This document shows positions 1 through 12,102 of a stretch of DNA of 64,000 bases, piece after piece (positions within the stretch are counted from its first letter, which is position 1; the number at the start of each line of letters is the position of its first letter). The stretch is from Sparassis latifolia (Eukaryota; Basidiomycota; Agaricomycetes; Polyporales; Sparassidaceae). The stretch spans positions 4,588,001 to 4,652,000 of the forward strand of contig CM031561.1 of NCBI GenBank assembly GCA_018466975.1, read 5' to 3'. A model generated the notes under the pieces. That model saw only the letters and a program-made list of their open reading frames with translations, was not told where the DNA came from and ran no database searches. The translations under genes were made by a program, and so were the position numbers.

Positions 1-1232
1 TGCCGGCCGAGGGTTCCTGACCGAAACAGTGGGTCGCGTCGCGTCAAGACGCGCTCACCTTCCCCAAGATGTTCCCATTCCACAGTCCTGTCGATGATCC
101 ACCCTTGCGCCAGTTCCTCGCTACATTTCTCATAATGCTCAACTACAAAATTCAACCTGCCCTACTCAGACAGCCTCGCTTCCTCATCCACAGCTGCCAG
201 GCTCAACATCACCTTCTCGCGATGTGCTTCAAGATGTCATCCCGACCTAGTCTGCACCTCCTGCACAAGATCCATCTAATGCCTTGCAGACACCTTCCAG
301 TTGATAGTCATGTGGATCATAAGGTAGAGATCTCGCGAGTATTTGCCGGCACAGTGTGAGTCCCTCAGGTGAACTGAATCAAAATGAGTGTGGCCCAATG
401 AATGTAGAAGTCATTCTGACATTATGAGGATGGTGAAATGTATAATTATTGGAAAATTCATGTGATGCAGAGGGTGTTGTCTTGCGGAGGCCGACGCGTC
501 GCGTTACACCAGATCTAGTTGACGCGTTTCGGAGATCAAGTTGCTTATGTAACTCCGAAATCGTGTACTACGGTGAAGCACCCTGATTTGAAAGCAGACT
601 AGAGCGATACTACCCGACAGCTTAAATTCCAAAAATCTCTTTCATCAGAGATCGGATATGAGCCGTTACTATTCCGACCGGAAAGGTAAGGGTGCAGGTC
701 ATACCTGAAAAACTAGGGAACAGAGAAACCGTTCGTCCCAAAATTCGCCATGGTAGGTAGATCAGTAGTACTTATAAGCGCCGGGAAGCTTCCTCATAAC
801 AATATTAGCGCCCGTACACTGGATTCAATCCGCTATGATGCACCTCATTTTCTTCAGGGATTCACATGTTCTTTCTGCTGAATTTTGCTGCTGTCTGTGC
901 AAGCGATCAGTCTCTCATCCCCCATCGTGTTGCGACAGTAATATCAGAGGCTAACAATTCTCCAGAAAGCTTTCGGCGAGTCCGTACATAGCCAGTGGGC
1001 CACTGGCTATGTACGTGCGATTGCGTGGTTAGGGATTGTAGGTTGTCTACTGAAGGTCTCTAATTTCTAAAGCCTCCTTACAGAAGCTCCATGAGAATTG
1101 CAGCTGTCTCTCGTAACTGCTCCACGCGTCATATCATCCAGTGCGCTCCAAGAAAATGCTCTAAATTCCTGCTAAGTTTACAGAGATACAGGTTACGATG
1201 ACCGGACAACGCTGCTATCGCCACTGCAGTCT
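1..1232. other. Intergenic, no supported gene
   Basis: Only short open frames without recognisable domains are present on either strand. The one notable structure is the perfect palindrome listed at 983-1015. The right edge is the 3' side of the epimerase gene on the minus strand. Confidence 0.5.
983..1015. repeat. Perfect 33-bp palindrome
   Basis: The arms CGTACATAGCCAGTGG and CCACTGGCTATGTACG are exact reverse complements of 16 bases around a single central G. It lies about 220 bp past the stop codon of the minus-strand epimerase gene. It could form a hairpin in that gene's 3' transcript or a cruciform in DNA; it could also be a remnant of a fold-back insertion. Confidence 0.9.
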
Positions 1233-2506
1233 TCACGGCTTCCAGTCGAATTGGGGTGCGTATTTGAGCTCCCGCTTGGCCTTCTCGATGCTCAACAACG
1301 TGTCGTTATGGCCTGGCGTGGATTTGTAAGGGACATCGGGGAATTCCTTTGCGAGGAGCTCGCTGTTTGGCTCGCGCATGACCGTGTTCTGTGTACATTA
1401 GCTCAGCTCAGTAGAAAACAACCAATGGAAAGGTGGTGCAGACATTGTTTGCAATGATGTACTGATGGTGTCCAGTAGTTTTGTACTCGAGCGACTTGCG
1501 AATACCTTGGGCGCCCTAGGAACATAAACTGATCAATCGGTGAACAGAAAGAGCGGTGACGAAGTACGCACATCACGAGCATCAATGTATCCCCACAAGC
1601 TGGAGGAAAGGTCAGTGTGCACCGCCTTACAAGTCTTCGAAAGCTGTTATAGACTCACTTCCATCGCCTCGCCTTCGGGTTGTTCTGCCAGGATTCAAAT
1701 CTGGCATAATCCTCGGGCAAAAGGACGTTCGAGAATCGGAGGCTGATGATTTTTGTCGTGGGATCCCAGCGACAATACTGGTCTGCCATGACCTACGAAC
1801 GAAGACCGCACACCGTTATAGCTCAAGGGTCAAGATTCGACGATTCACCCACCTCTCCGACGAGCTTACTCAGGGAGTATGCACTTTCTGGTCTCCGCTC
1901 GGAGTTTTCGTCCATCGGGATATATTCCGGAAGCCAGGGATCAAGTGGCAGCCCGATGAGCGTCTCAGACGACGCAAGCACTAGATTCTTGATCCCAAGC
2001 TTCCGCGAGGCCTCAAGGATGTTGTATGTCCTGAGATAGCAATTCCAGATGAACGAAGGATGCAGATCGAGGACTATCGACTTGGCACGTACGCCATGGT
2101 ATTTAGCCGGAATTGGTGGGATGAGGCTTCTAAACCCGCTGCCGGGAGAGCTGCTAGGTGCACGATGGCATCAACACCTCTGTATCGCTACACCGCATTG
2201 GAGAGTTTCAGCTTCGAGCTCCTCATGCTGAGTATGCGTACGCACCGAGTCCACCTCCACCAAGTTCTCCATTACTTGCCCCATGTCCTCCAGATCGACG
2301 CGCACGAAGACCACCTCTTGATGCCCATCCTTCGGCGGTGCCGCCTTGTCAAAATTCACCACATTCCAGCCATGAGCGACCAAGTCAAGGACAGTTGAGC
2401 GGCCAAGTTTGCCTGATCCTCCAGTTACAACTACCCGCGGACATTTTGGAGCGGCGTTGAATTCTGCGATGGGGACACCTAGGCCTCTGTTTGGTGCAAA
2501 TGACAT
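1233..2506 (-). CDS. NAD(P)-dependent epimerase/dehydratase (extended SDR)
   Basis: Spliced gene. The first exon carries a Rossmann nucleotide-binding motif, VVVTGGSGKLGRS, about 27 residues from the ATG at 2506. A 58-nt intron joins it to RYRGVDAIVHLAALP. Later exons give NTYNILEASRKLG, the catalytic YxxxK motif in SAYSLSKLVGE, ISLRFSNV, LWGYIDARD and a C-terminal part ending KYAPQFDWKP before a stop at 1233. These are hallmarks of extended short-chain dehydrogenases (GalE/uronate dehydrogenase-like), which act on nucleotide sugars or similar substrates using NAD(H). The substrate cannot be told. The upstream frame to 2563 opens with GTG, so I prefer the internal ATG (MSFAPNRG). At least five introns of about 50-60 nt are inferred; exon ends near 1400-1480 are the least certain. 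Cytosolic location is assumed because I see no signal peptide. Confidence 0.75.
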
Positions 2507-3238
2507 GGCTACTGGGGATTCTCTACGTGTGTTGGTGGTTCTGACCAAGTGCGAGAGGCCCACAGCGATGTCGTCCGCTGCCTTATGGGTATGTCAATCT
2601 TGCACGGCAGACCGCGCCGCAATCTGCTGACTTGCTCCTGGCGGTGATAACACCCTTCAGCTGATCCAGACGATGTCTATAACGAAGTGGAAAAACACCG
2701 AGCTTTTACCGAACGGCGTTCAGTAATCCAACGACGATGATCTGGAAATGTCATTGGATGACGCGGGACTCCCGACTGCAGATGGTATGTCGCTTCAGTG
2801 GATACAGCTGTCTTTTGGTGCTTGATCTTACGATTTTGTGTGGCTAGGTAGTCTGCATCTCGGAATTTGCGGGGCATGCCCATCCGCTGTAGGATCGGCC
2901 CCAAAGCACGTGTGTAACCATTCATTCAGTTGTAGAAGCGACTGAGCTTGCTTCTGTAGACGCGAAGTAAAGGTTTTACACACGACCATTTCCATAATGT
3001 ACATCCCCAGTTTTGAACTGGTTCAGCGGAGGCCGTCCATAATTTCCTCGAGCTTCGATTCTCACCAATTAACCCCTACGATCCCTCTCAAGAGGACTTA
3101 AGGTATGGAGTGAGATACCGATGTCGAAGGCTTTTCCTGCTGCCATGGCATGGCATTCCGAGGTAGGCAGCTCCCGCAGTCGCTCTCACCAACGCACTGT
3201 CATTTTTTCAAAGGTCGAGAGGCAAGCACCCATTCAGC
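2507..3238. other. Intergenic between divergent genes
   Basis: This separates the start of the minus-strand epimerase from the start of the plus-strand F-box gene, so it should hold both promoters. I see no clear TATA box and no additional coding segment. Confidence 0.4.
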
Positions 3239-5221
3239 ATGTTCCGTTCGAAGGCCGAGAGGTCGAGCTCAGGTGGTAAGTTGCCGCTTGATTGATCGTG
3301 ACTATCATCCGTCTGACGATATCTTTTATCCTAGTCACGGATCATTCAAGATGGCTTGCTCAAGGTTCGTACGATTCGTGGCGTGCCATAGGTACGTCAG
3401 CGTTGATATCTTAGTTTGAAATTGTCTTTTTGAATACATTAATCTTGGAGCAAGGACGTGGGGTCGTATATCTCTCATAGGCCAAGAAGCTTCCGTCTCA
3501 AGTCCACAGGTGATCCTGATGATCGCCAGTGCATTGCTGAACCATCCAAGGTGGTTGTTTCAACACAAGCTCTGACCGAACGTGTCAATGTGTCCCCTCC
3601 GGTATATGATGACCGCCCATCTGATTCACCCCCTTCAAGACGCGCGTGTACTCTATTCCCTCCAGAAATCTGGTCGGCGATATTTTCTGCGTTGCAAGGA
3701 GACGCTCTCGAGAACAAGCCAAATTTAATGACGACGTGGCAGAACCTAACTTTGACCTGCCAGGCATTCCGTCAGTTAGTTCAGCCCTTTCTCTTTGCTT
3801 CATTTGTGTTCCCTGCAACATGTGTTTCCTGGAATGGCTCTGAGAGACGAACTCGGGCACTCGATCCGGACAGCCACGCAAGGACTATGGAGAGATTGGC
3901 CTTTGTGAACCAGGAGAGAATAGCCCGAGGTGTAAAGACGTGTCACGTCGTCCCGCGCTATCTGCGACCACTCTTTCTCCGCGATGACTGTCAAGACTCG
4001 GAGAAGGAAGAGCTCATTCTCGGTACTTTCTTTAGTAGTCTCTTACCAAGTCTTCCCAAGCTTCAGCATGTCGAGCTGGCACGCATCGCACTCAGGCCTT
4101 CCCACTTACGCGCTCTTTCACAACCGGGGCTCCCTGTATGGCTGTCGATCCACTTCAATGCCTGTTCCCTCTGGGAAGCAGAGCAGAGTTTGGACAGCTC
4201 TGTCCGTGGTGGAAAGATCGTTATCGCGCCGATTCCTGTACGCCACCTTTCGGTGACCGTCGACTCTTGCAGCTCTCTAGTGACTACATATCTTCCATTA
4301 CCGCACATGGAGCATACCGACTTCGCGACTTATCAGATTCATAACTACCTATTCGAAGCGATCATCCTCGAACGCCTTAGTGCGGCGCAAAGTTTTCTTG
4401 TTCTCCGCTCCTTAGAGATCATCTTTGAGCCATTCTGTTCTCGATGCGACTGGCGGCCCTTCCTCGCATCTCATTGTTCCTCCCTCACCCGGCTTTCTCT
4501 CATTAACGTATACGCTGGCTTGCTATTACTGCCGTTGCCTTCCTTCGCGTGCACCTTGCCCTCTTTAAAGTTCTTCCGCGGTTCGTGGAGCGGCGCGAAG
4601 TTATTCGCGGAGGACCAGCCGGCGTTGCGTCACCTCGTCATCAGGGACTGGCGAGACATGATTGTATTAGAGGAGAGCGAAGCGCTTGCGAGGTTCGGAG
4701 AGCTGCGGGAGGTCTTCCGGCAAGTCGTGTCCTTGGAGATCCACGTTGTGGGCTACACGAAGCAGTTGCTTGAGCAACTGTGCAACTCGCCCAACTTGCG
4801 GGCGTTAAAGCTAGACGGCATCCCCGGTCGGGGTCACGACGACTTGCTGGTGAGCTCTTCTGTTAACTTGCTTGGCGATCATTGATGCTCAGTCCTGGAT
4901 TCGCAGAGTGCATTGTCTGCGTTGAGAGCGCTTCCACTTTCGCCAAACATGGAGTATCTCAGCATCCCCACCGAAGACTATGCCTCTGGTGCCATCGCAG
5001 GATGGGGCCGCAGGCGGCAAGAGCTGCTGAAGTCGATGATTGGTGCAGTCTCGCCCCTTCTTCGTGAGCGATGCCCGAGATTGCGGTATGTGGAACTTAG
5101 ATTTCTGGCGACGGCAGGTCACTCGAGCGCAAGGATAGCATTTGACCCGAGGGTCGATAGGAGCAAGTGGGAGAATCTGCAGAATATCGAGGAGTGGCGG
5201 GACGCGGATGGGCAGTTATGA
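3239..5221 (+). CDS. F-box domain protein, paralog A
   Basis: The main exon 3458-4849 encodes a proline- and serine-rich N terminus, then an F-box core (LFPPEIWSAIFSALQGD, LTLTCQAFRQLVQPFLF), then a long leucine-rich region with LRALKLDG near its end. A 57-nt intron (4850-4906, GTGAGC...CGCAG) leads in phase 0 to a last exon with ALPLSPNMEYLSIP, stopping at 5221. F-box proteins link substrates to SCF ubiquitin ligases; the C-terminal part would choose the target. The frame at 3458 opens with GTG, not ATG. A likely true start is ATG 3239 with two short exons (GTAAGT donor after 3275, acceptor TCCTAG near 3334), but the junction into the main exon is not settled. It is a paralog of 15174-16970, sharing QERIA(R/S)GV, TYLPLP and SPNMEY, the same exon layout and the same intron position. 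Confidence 0.75.
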
Positions 5222-5280
5222 CTCAGGTGCTGTTGGTGCGCACTGTACGAGATGTGTATGATTTGTATTGGAAGGGAAGT

Positions 5281-6343
5281 TCATACACCAAGCTTGAGGC
5301 AAAAATAGTTCCAGTCTTCCCATTGCTCTGTTGGCTGCAGAATCCGCCACAAATATCCTGTCTCCCATTCGCTGCCGACTTCCGCAGTTAATCGAGCTTT
5401 GCAGTATTCCCAGTAGCTTGGATACCAGCCAGACTGGTGCCAGTCGATGATGGCGACGACTCGAGGAGTTCCGTCGCCCTCTGCCGATACGATCATGTTG
5501 CTCAGATGGAGATCCGAATGCGTGAATACAATAGGTACATCGTCGATGAGCTTCGAGCGGAAAGGGTGCGGCATGGAAGCCTTGAATTCAAGGGGCAGAT
5601 AGGAGAAATAGTCGTGGAAAGCTGGAACGGTGAGAAAGGGTCCAGAATTTGAGTATGCGTCAAACACGATGTCGAGGAGTGGCTGGCGCCCTACATGGCC
5701 TGGAGAATGTCAGGTTTTAGTCTGCAACAACGAAGTGCCAGCATGACTTACCTATGAAGCGGCCTGAAGGATCTTGTTCCAGGCGTCGCAATGAGCCTAC
5801 AATTCCACGCAATTGTTCACACAACTCGCGCTTGTCCTCGGGTAAGAGTGTCTGCCAGCGTTCCTCCAACGTGCAGCCCGGCATCAACTGCATGTAGATG
5901 AAAATATCCTGGCCATCACGACACCAGCCGTAGACCTCCGGGACAGGTACCTGTGGCAGCAGGTGCCGAATGGCCCATAGACATTGACCTTCCGCGATAG
6001 TAATTGTCCGGCCGAATTTGACCAACAAGTTCAAAGCCGGGAGCCGCAGTGGGCGAGGACGATGACTACCCTTGCTGTTCGGTGCTGCTGCTGCTGCAGC
6101 CATACGTACTTCTTCAGGAGAAGGCAGAGCAGAGGGGGCATCTGGTTGAGTGAAGAAATACGATCCCTTGAATACCATCGACTGGTCGAACGGGAGCATT
6201 GACGGAGTCAACCTGATACTCCAAGCGTCGGGTTCTGTGTCGTGGGTTTTGGGATCTAGGAGCGAAGTCATGTTGAAAAACCGCCACAGTCGGAGTTGTT
6301 GTTCGAGAGGCTGAAAGTGACCCCTGCAGTCTGGTGCAGACAA
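5281..6343 (-). CDS. Phosphotransferase (APH/choline kinase-like) family protein
   Basis: Two exons are clear: 5752-6343 and 5281-5699, joined by a 52-nt intron with GTAAGT donor. The catalytic loop reads HSDLHLSNMIV (Brenner HxDxxxxN pattern) and is followed by IIDWHQSGWYPSYWEYCKA, where IDW replaces the DFG metal-binding motif, as in aminoglycoside phosphotransferase-like enzymes. The N lobe contains LLVKFGRTITIAEGQ and PVPEVYGW. Such proteins are strongly expanded in basidiomycetes and their small-molecule substrates are mostly unknown. The frame at 6343 begins without ATG. Short upstream exons (for example ATGCTCGAGCTCGCTCAG near 6525, read on the minus strand) are likely but do not join cleanly in phase. 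The gene ends tail-to-tail with F-box paralog A, 59 bp away. Confidence 0.8.
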
Positions 6344-7010
6344 TGACCAGTTGTCGATAACTCCCTGAAGGAAGATAGCTTGATTAGTTGCGAGCCGGAT
6401 ATAACTTTTTTGTTATTCCTCAGGGTACGGCTTGTCATCCAGTTCTCAGCCTCTTCATGGTCCCCAAAACAATTGTCAGACTTGAGAAAACAGTTGACAT
6501 GGGTACGATACCTGAGCGAGCTCGAGCATCCGAATCACGATGATATGAGACAGTCGACGGTAATCTACGTGATGACAAGTCAGAGTGCGACCCCTCAGGC
6601 CTCAGGACTCATGATGTCGCAAGCTGACCGCACTGCTTTGAACAGCGTGAACTTGCTGACCTGGCAGTCACTGTGACTTGACGATCGAATCGATCGGAAT
6701 CTAGGCGTATAGGACGGAACCGTACTGGAATCGTAGGACGGAATCCGTCGAACCTGATTTAGTCAACAAATACACTCAAGGTGTGGAGCTTCGCGAGATC
6801 ATATATATCCGGTGAGTGCTGCCCTCAGTGAATTAGTCGTGGCACTGGAAGTAGTTATCCAGGAATCACATCTAGCGAACACGGAGATAGCACGCGAAGA
6901 TGACTGAGATTCGTTCGCAACAAACACATCAATTGAGAGTACAACATGAGGATTAAAAGACATGCATATTTGTGACGTGGCAGTGCTGAGTTGATTCCAG
7001 TGTGCATCGA
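6344..7010. other. Intergenic, probable 5' exons of the kinase-like gene
   Basis: The left part probably contains one or two short 5' exons and the promoter of the minus-strand kinase-like gene. The rest, up to the stop codon of the next minus-strand gene, shows no feature I can support. Confidence 0.3.
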
Positions 7011-8370
7011 TTACCGACGGACGAACTTTAGCTGAAATTTAAAACTGTCCCCCAATGCTCTCCGAGACATCGGAAGACGGCTGGCAAGCCGCTCGACGTT
7101 CATCACCTCTCCCAAACGCGGGGACCAATTCTCCGGTCTCACGTACACTATGAAAAGGATGGACACTCTCAGCTGGGGAGCTTCGAGAGCCCGTCGCACG
7201 ATCGCTGCGTCTAGCCGGTCCCAGTCCAGGAGACTGACGTCGGTCTCTGTGTGCATCGTACAGGTGATACTGAGAACGGAGAGAAGGGGGGAGCGGGTGG
7301 CTGTAAGGACCGGAATCAACCACAAAAAATCTTCTCTTCTGGTAGTCAGCTGTCTTGCGTCCGCCTCAAGACGGAGCACGGACAAGTGAGCGTTATATGT
7401 GGGACAAAACGGGCTGACAGTGTGTTTAACTGTCAGCCACCCAGGTAAATACAACAATTACTGTATGAGCATCGCCTGACTCACAATCTGGCCGTGGTCG
7501 ATACACCGCTGGCATAGAAATCTCGAGGTGCTCCAGATACGTCCCAGCAGCATGAAGCAGCCTCCCAATTGCATTAAGGTCCTGCCCTCTGATCGATTCC
7601 AAGCGAAGCATTTGAATCTGCGGTGCGAAAGGCTCCATGAGCATTGCCTCAGCAATCCCGACGGAATAATCTGGGTGCTTCAACACCAATCTCCTGACGG
7701 TGATAGTGGGCATTCCTCTACCGGCAGACAGCGAGAGCTTCGATTGTTCAGCGTAACCGTTCATGCGCACAAGATGTCCGCCACTGCCCATGCGCACCGA
7801 TGACAGCGCTGGAAACGCACGGAGGAGCTCCACTATGTTGTTGACGCAGATGTAAGTAACCGGCAGCGTGAAGTTGATGGCCTTCACTTTCGGAAACGCC
7901 TTGGGTAGAAGACACGGATCCCTTCCATCCAGCGTGTCTGGTGGAGTGAACAACGGCATGCCGATCAGGGACAAAGTATGCACGTTCTCAAGCTTGGACA
8001 GGGCGTAGGGTACGCGAAATTCGCCAACAGATAAGGAGAAATGTATGGATATTCTGCGAACATACATTGCGATGCCGACGAGCGACGGTAACGACGTCTC
8101 GAAGATATCTTGGAGGCGAGTTACGAGTTACGCGAGACCGTTTTTCGATCCTGACATCCTTGAACAGATGGTATCGCGTGGCGGGGAGGGACTCGCGGTA
8201 CGCCAGAGCGCATGAGAGTAGTGCAGCACGGTCGTCCCAGAGGTGATCCACGATGTGGTCGTGCAGCTCCGCCGGTAATGGAATACTCCAGCGTCTATTC
8301 GGGCCTAACCAAATTTGTATCCGTAAGAGCGAATGCTGCACAACACGCAAGACTCACCCTGGTCGCTCAT
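7011..8370 (-). pseudogene. F-box protein gene with 7-bp tandem duplication frameshift
   Basis: Exon 1 is only 13 nt (8358-8370, MSDQG), and a 53-nt intron leads to exon 2 with an F-box core IPLPAELHDHIVDHLW and YHLFKDVRI. A last exon (7011-7429) follows a 55-nt intron at 7430-7484 and ends KFQLKFVRR. The long leucine-rich C-terminal part includes LENVHTLSLIGMPLF and MLRLESIRGQDL. Inside exon 2 the bases CGAGTTA occur twice in a row (8117-8130). Counting them once keeps one open frame throughout; as written the frame breaks and meets a stop near 7988, leaving about 120 residues. This may be a real loss-of-function allele or an assembly error. No small intron with legal ends removes the repeat cleanly. 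Unlike paralogs A and B it is on the minus strand and is only distantly similar to them. Confidence 0.65.
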
Positions 8371-9439
8371 ACTCGTCCCCTCCTCGAACGAGTTGGCTCT
8401 CTGCAGTCAACGAGCACGGAGCGCCACAACACCATCAGCACATGCTTATAGGAAATTGACGCTGGTAACTTGCCATAAAACGGCAACAATGATACTCAGC
8501 TCAACCATCATCTCACGCAGAGGTTTGGGAGAGAGCGTAGTTTTCTGAATGCCACAAGTACAGTTGACGGATATCATCCAGGTGTATCACTGGTGTGTAG
8601 GCGAACGAAGAATCACCGTACGATAACACCTGCAGGGTACAGGGCACGTCGCAACGCACAACAAATAGTGCAGAGCTAAAATGCAAAGGCACTACTGGTG
8701 CGAGAAGAATACGCACAAGAAGATGCAGTGTGCAAAAGTGGCTGACGGCAGGTAAAAGGGACCACTGGAGATGACCTGCGAATAGACGGCATGCGAGAGG
8801 GTGCCACACGAGCGAAGGACAAGATGGGATCGCGTGAACAAATCACCCTCGCACTTCCATTTCAGTCCTCGTCACCATTATTGAGCAAGCGAGGCGGTTT
8901 CGATTGCCACCAAGTACATACACTGCGAAGAACTAATGTACTGACCTGCTCACAATGTCGTTCCTTTGCCTACCCTCATCATACGTGTTCTTACACCTGT
9001 CCAATTCTAGCCCGCTTATCGGCTTGCCGTTTCCACTGCCGTGCTGTCCTTTTTATCGCTGGCATTCTCGCCATTCCTCTCTGCCCGCTTCATATCTCGG
9101 CGGTGTGATCTTTGTCCACCCGCCGGTAGGAAGCGCTCGAGTAGGGGGCATATCATGACAGATAAGCCTCATACAACCAACCAGCGAACATCTGCGTGGA
9201 ATATATGTACGGCACCTTGCAAAAACCTCACAGAATAGATCCAGTTTATCGTCTAGAGAACTTGAAAAAGCAAGATGCCTAAGCAACCATGACCGCGGGA
9301 ATCTGTCACTCTGACACGACTATCCAGATGAGGAAACTCTTGCGTGGGTCCCTATTTGTATCTATTTGGCAGAGGGGGCGTGTAATTGGGTCCAAAGCAA
9401 TCACTGCCGGATTGCCTTCTTCACGCGCTACCGACTCCG
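8371..9439. other. Intergenic, no supported gene
   Basis: Promoter side of both the minus-strand F-box gene and the plus-strand membrane-protein gene. Open frames here are short, overlap one another on both strands and lack domains. Confidence 0.4.
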
Positions 9440-9446
9440 TATAAAT
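9440..9446 (+). promoter_or_regulatory. TATA box of the membrane-protein gene
   Basis: TATAAAT lies 84 bp before the ATG at 9530 and is followed by a C-rich leader with CTCACTCACATTCATCGAC just before the start. The spacing fits a short 5' leader. Confidence 0.5.
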
Positions 9447-9529
9447 CAGTTGATCATCGTCATGGATCAAGCAGCTCATCGCCCCCCCGTTCCCGCCGTA
9501 CAGTTCTGTCCTCACTCACATTCATCGAC

Positions 9530-10214
9530 ATGTCGTCTCAGGCTGCACCCTTGTCCTCGTTCTCCAACGTCTTTGCTAGCTGGCGAAGGGCAGCACCAGC
9601 TACTGACATAGAGGCTCAAGTCTTCTCCGAGACTTCGCCTCGCGCATCTTTCGACACCCAACTTCCCTCTCCACCTCGCGCCATCGTTCACGAGGCTCGC
9701 ACCCAGGGTGCCAGCGAAGACGAGGGTACCGACGCTGTCGACGACTTCTTCGGCGTCGCTCGCTCGTCGCCGCGAACAGGCACGCGCGACAGTCGGCATG
9801 ATGACATCGTGTACGCTGCTGGTGCAAACGACGATGTCCCGCCTCCCTATGCTGCAGAGAATCCGCCCGCCTACACTCGCACGGACGAGCAGCCGACGCT
9901 GGCACAGTATCTCTTCCTCTACGGATTCCGTGAGTTTTCTTCGATTCTGCTCGATATAGAGTTGATCTAATTTCGAGGTTTTCCATCCAGTTTTTCCCGT
10001 TTTCTGGCTCGCCGGCGCGTTTATCCTGATTTCCCCTCTCCGCGCACCCGACGATTGGGAGACCACAAAGACGGAGGCGGAGAGGTTGGAGCTCATCCAG
10101 GCGATGCGACGAACGGAGGTCAGATGGGCGAAGCGCTGCCTCCTCGCGCTGACTGTCCTTGCGGTCCTCATTCTCATCATTGTACTTGCCGTTGTCTTCG
10201 GTCGGCGAGCGTGA
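9530..10214 (+). CDS. Small two-pass membrane protein, conserved type in agaricomycetes
   Basis: Two exons, 9530-9929 and 9991-10214, are separated by a 61-nt intron (GTGAGT...TCCAG). The 207-residue product has an acidic, serine/proline-rich soluble N terminus with VPPPYAAENPPAYTR, which contains PPxY-like motifs (PPPY, PPAY) that could bind WW-domain ubiquitin ligases. Next comes QYLFLYGFLFPVFWLAGAFI, a first hydrophobic segment, then a short charged loop (DDWETTKTEAERLELIQ) and a second span, LLALTVLAVLILIIVLAVVF, ending GRRA. I know similar YLFxYGFLFPxFW proteins only as hypothetical basidiomycete proteins. The PPxY motifs suggest ubiquitin-dependent sorting, for instance as an adaptor, but that is inference. 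Confidence 0.8.
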
Positions 10215-10639
10215 AGGCCATTCTTTCCGCCAGCTATCTTCCCGTCCTCTGTCCCCCAACCGTCCATCCTTCAGCCATCTCTCGCACCCTACATCTCACG
10301 TTGGCCTGCCGCGCAGGCAACACTTCACGACCAGACGGTCGCTCCAAATTGTCCTCGAACTCATATCCCCTTGTTCCCGCCTTTCGACGATCACGATCAT
10401 ATTCAAATCCACGCGTCCACAAGCTCTTCCCCAGGACCTCGGCGCCGACTGCTACGTCACGAACACTATTTATATCTTTACCATTATCATCTTTCCCCTG
10501 TGTATCTCTTAGCAGCCTTGTCAGATGTATTGTTATGACTATAATGCCACTTTCGCCTTTCCTGCTTATTATGTGTGTCATTCCGTGCATTCAGTTTCCT
10601 GCATGGTAGACCATATGTGCACGACGGCGGGGGGTTTTG
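10215..10639. other. 3' region of the membrane-protein gene
   Basis: Pyrimidine-rich sequence downstream of the stop, ending in AT-rich stretches around 10490-10570 that may hold the polyadenylation region. No separate gene is seen. Confidence 0.3.
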
Positions 10640-11600
10640 CAGCGAGAGTTGACGCGTCGAGCGTCAGTGGGGAGAGTCACGGCCTGCCTGCCCACAGAAG
10701 ACCATGCTCGAGCTAGCCAGTAGCAGCGTTCTTTTCCAGCCGAAGTTCTGGTACTACACAAGACAACCGAGCCCCATCACTTAGATGGTGCGCCAATTCA
10801 ATCTTGCATGGAATATAACTAGTCATTCACCGTGTACCCATACACATAACAATTTGCCATCGTCTGCCTAAAACCCTAGCGTCCTACAGATACGTACGCT
10901 CGTTACTGAATTATGCACATATCGCGATCCCCCTCCAAGAATCCAGACGTATAGGCTGTTCACCTCCGATACACACCCAGCCTGTGTCGTTGAAGTGCGA
11001 AGGTTTGAGGTTTCTTCTCTGCCTGCATCGAGATCCTCGAGCGCCGTCGGCCAACCATTGACCTCGTTCTCAAGCGTACTCAACCCCTGTATATTTCTCA
11101 GGCCGGAAGCGCCGTGGAGAAGGACATTCCTTACCTTGCTTTGGGACACTTTTGCCATCCCACGGGGTAGGTGTTCTATCCTTGCGCAGGATTCCTGGAA
11201 GGAACCTTCAGCGTTGGCGCGCGACAGCAAAGACGAGATAATGACTCACTCAAGCACCGGAAGGCATAGAAGTCTTTTCTTCCTTCGCCTGACGCAATGC
11301 AACCCGCTGGTCCTTATTGGAATTAACCAAAGATTCGAGGTTTCCCACTTCACGATGTTCCGCATTCATCCATTTGGAGACGGACTCCACAAAGCTCAGC
11401 ACGGGGTGAAGTAAGAGGGCAGCGACCTCGGGATCCTCCTCGATCGCTTCGAATGGAATGGATTTAGTGAGCCGCAAAACGCTGTTATCCAATGTCTTGT
11501 GTCCCTCATCGGACCATACAGACTTTACGAGCTCCAATGACAACGGCAGACGCTCCAAGACGGAGCGGACGGAGCGGGATGGCTTCATCACTTTGGGCCG
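10640..11600 (+). repeat. Local segmental duplication, copy 1
   Basis: This stretch matches 13530-14250 in the same orientation. Shared blocks include CGCCAATTCAAT, TCATTCACCGTGTACCC, CTGCCTAAAACCC followed by AGCGTCCTACA, and nearly all of 11170-11590. Copy 1 holds about 250 bp (roughly 10910-11170) that copy 2 lacks. Confidence 0.8.
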
Positions 11601-11640
11601 GGGCTCAACCTCGGATGGGAAATCTGCCTGACGAGTACAC
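10868..11640 (-). CDS. Hypothetical protein, duplicated copy 1
   Basis: The clearest coding part is 11250-11591, read on the minus strand. It contains LERLPLSLELVKSVWSDEG, IPFEAIEEDPEVAALLLHP and FVESVSKWMNAEH. A probable intron (GTGAGTCATT...TTCCAG near 11175-11235) leads to a second exon containing ARIEHLPRGMAKVSQSK and ending CRTLGF at 10868. I recognise no domain. Compared with copy 2 the segment upstream of the shared FP(S/P)E(V/A)EP motif differs in length by about 10 nt, so no clean ATG joins the main frame here. A 9-bp in-frame repeat (CGCTCCGTC twice) is also private to this copy. It may be decaying. Confidence 0.35.
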
Positions 11641-12102
11641 AGTGCTCCTGGTCAGATGATCGGACATTACATGAGAGGCACAGTGCAAGAGAGAGTTGAT
11701 GATGATCGCGAGCGGTGTACGTATGTATAAATTGAACTTGTGGAACTTCGACCTGGCGAAGCCATTGAAGACGCACGTGACCGCGTAACACGCAAGCGTC
11801 GACCAAAGCGCGTCAGTGGCCACCGCAACTGTAAGTCGGCTTCCACCCTAACTGCAAGGCCGAAGGCCTGCAAAGAGTTGGCCAGCGCGATTAGGAACGG
11901 GGCTAAGTTATCGTGTGGTAAGTACACTCAGAAATGTGGACCGACCTCCGAGTCTGGAAGGACACTCGTGTGGCGGTGAGGAGAAGAAACACGCACAACT
12001 CGCGGCGATCGGCCGCCGTCAAGGAGGACAAAGGAATTGCTTTATTGAGTAATGCTTTGAGTCCGAAAGATTAGCCGAGGGTGCGTAAGCGTTCCCGCGA
12101 GG

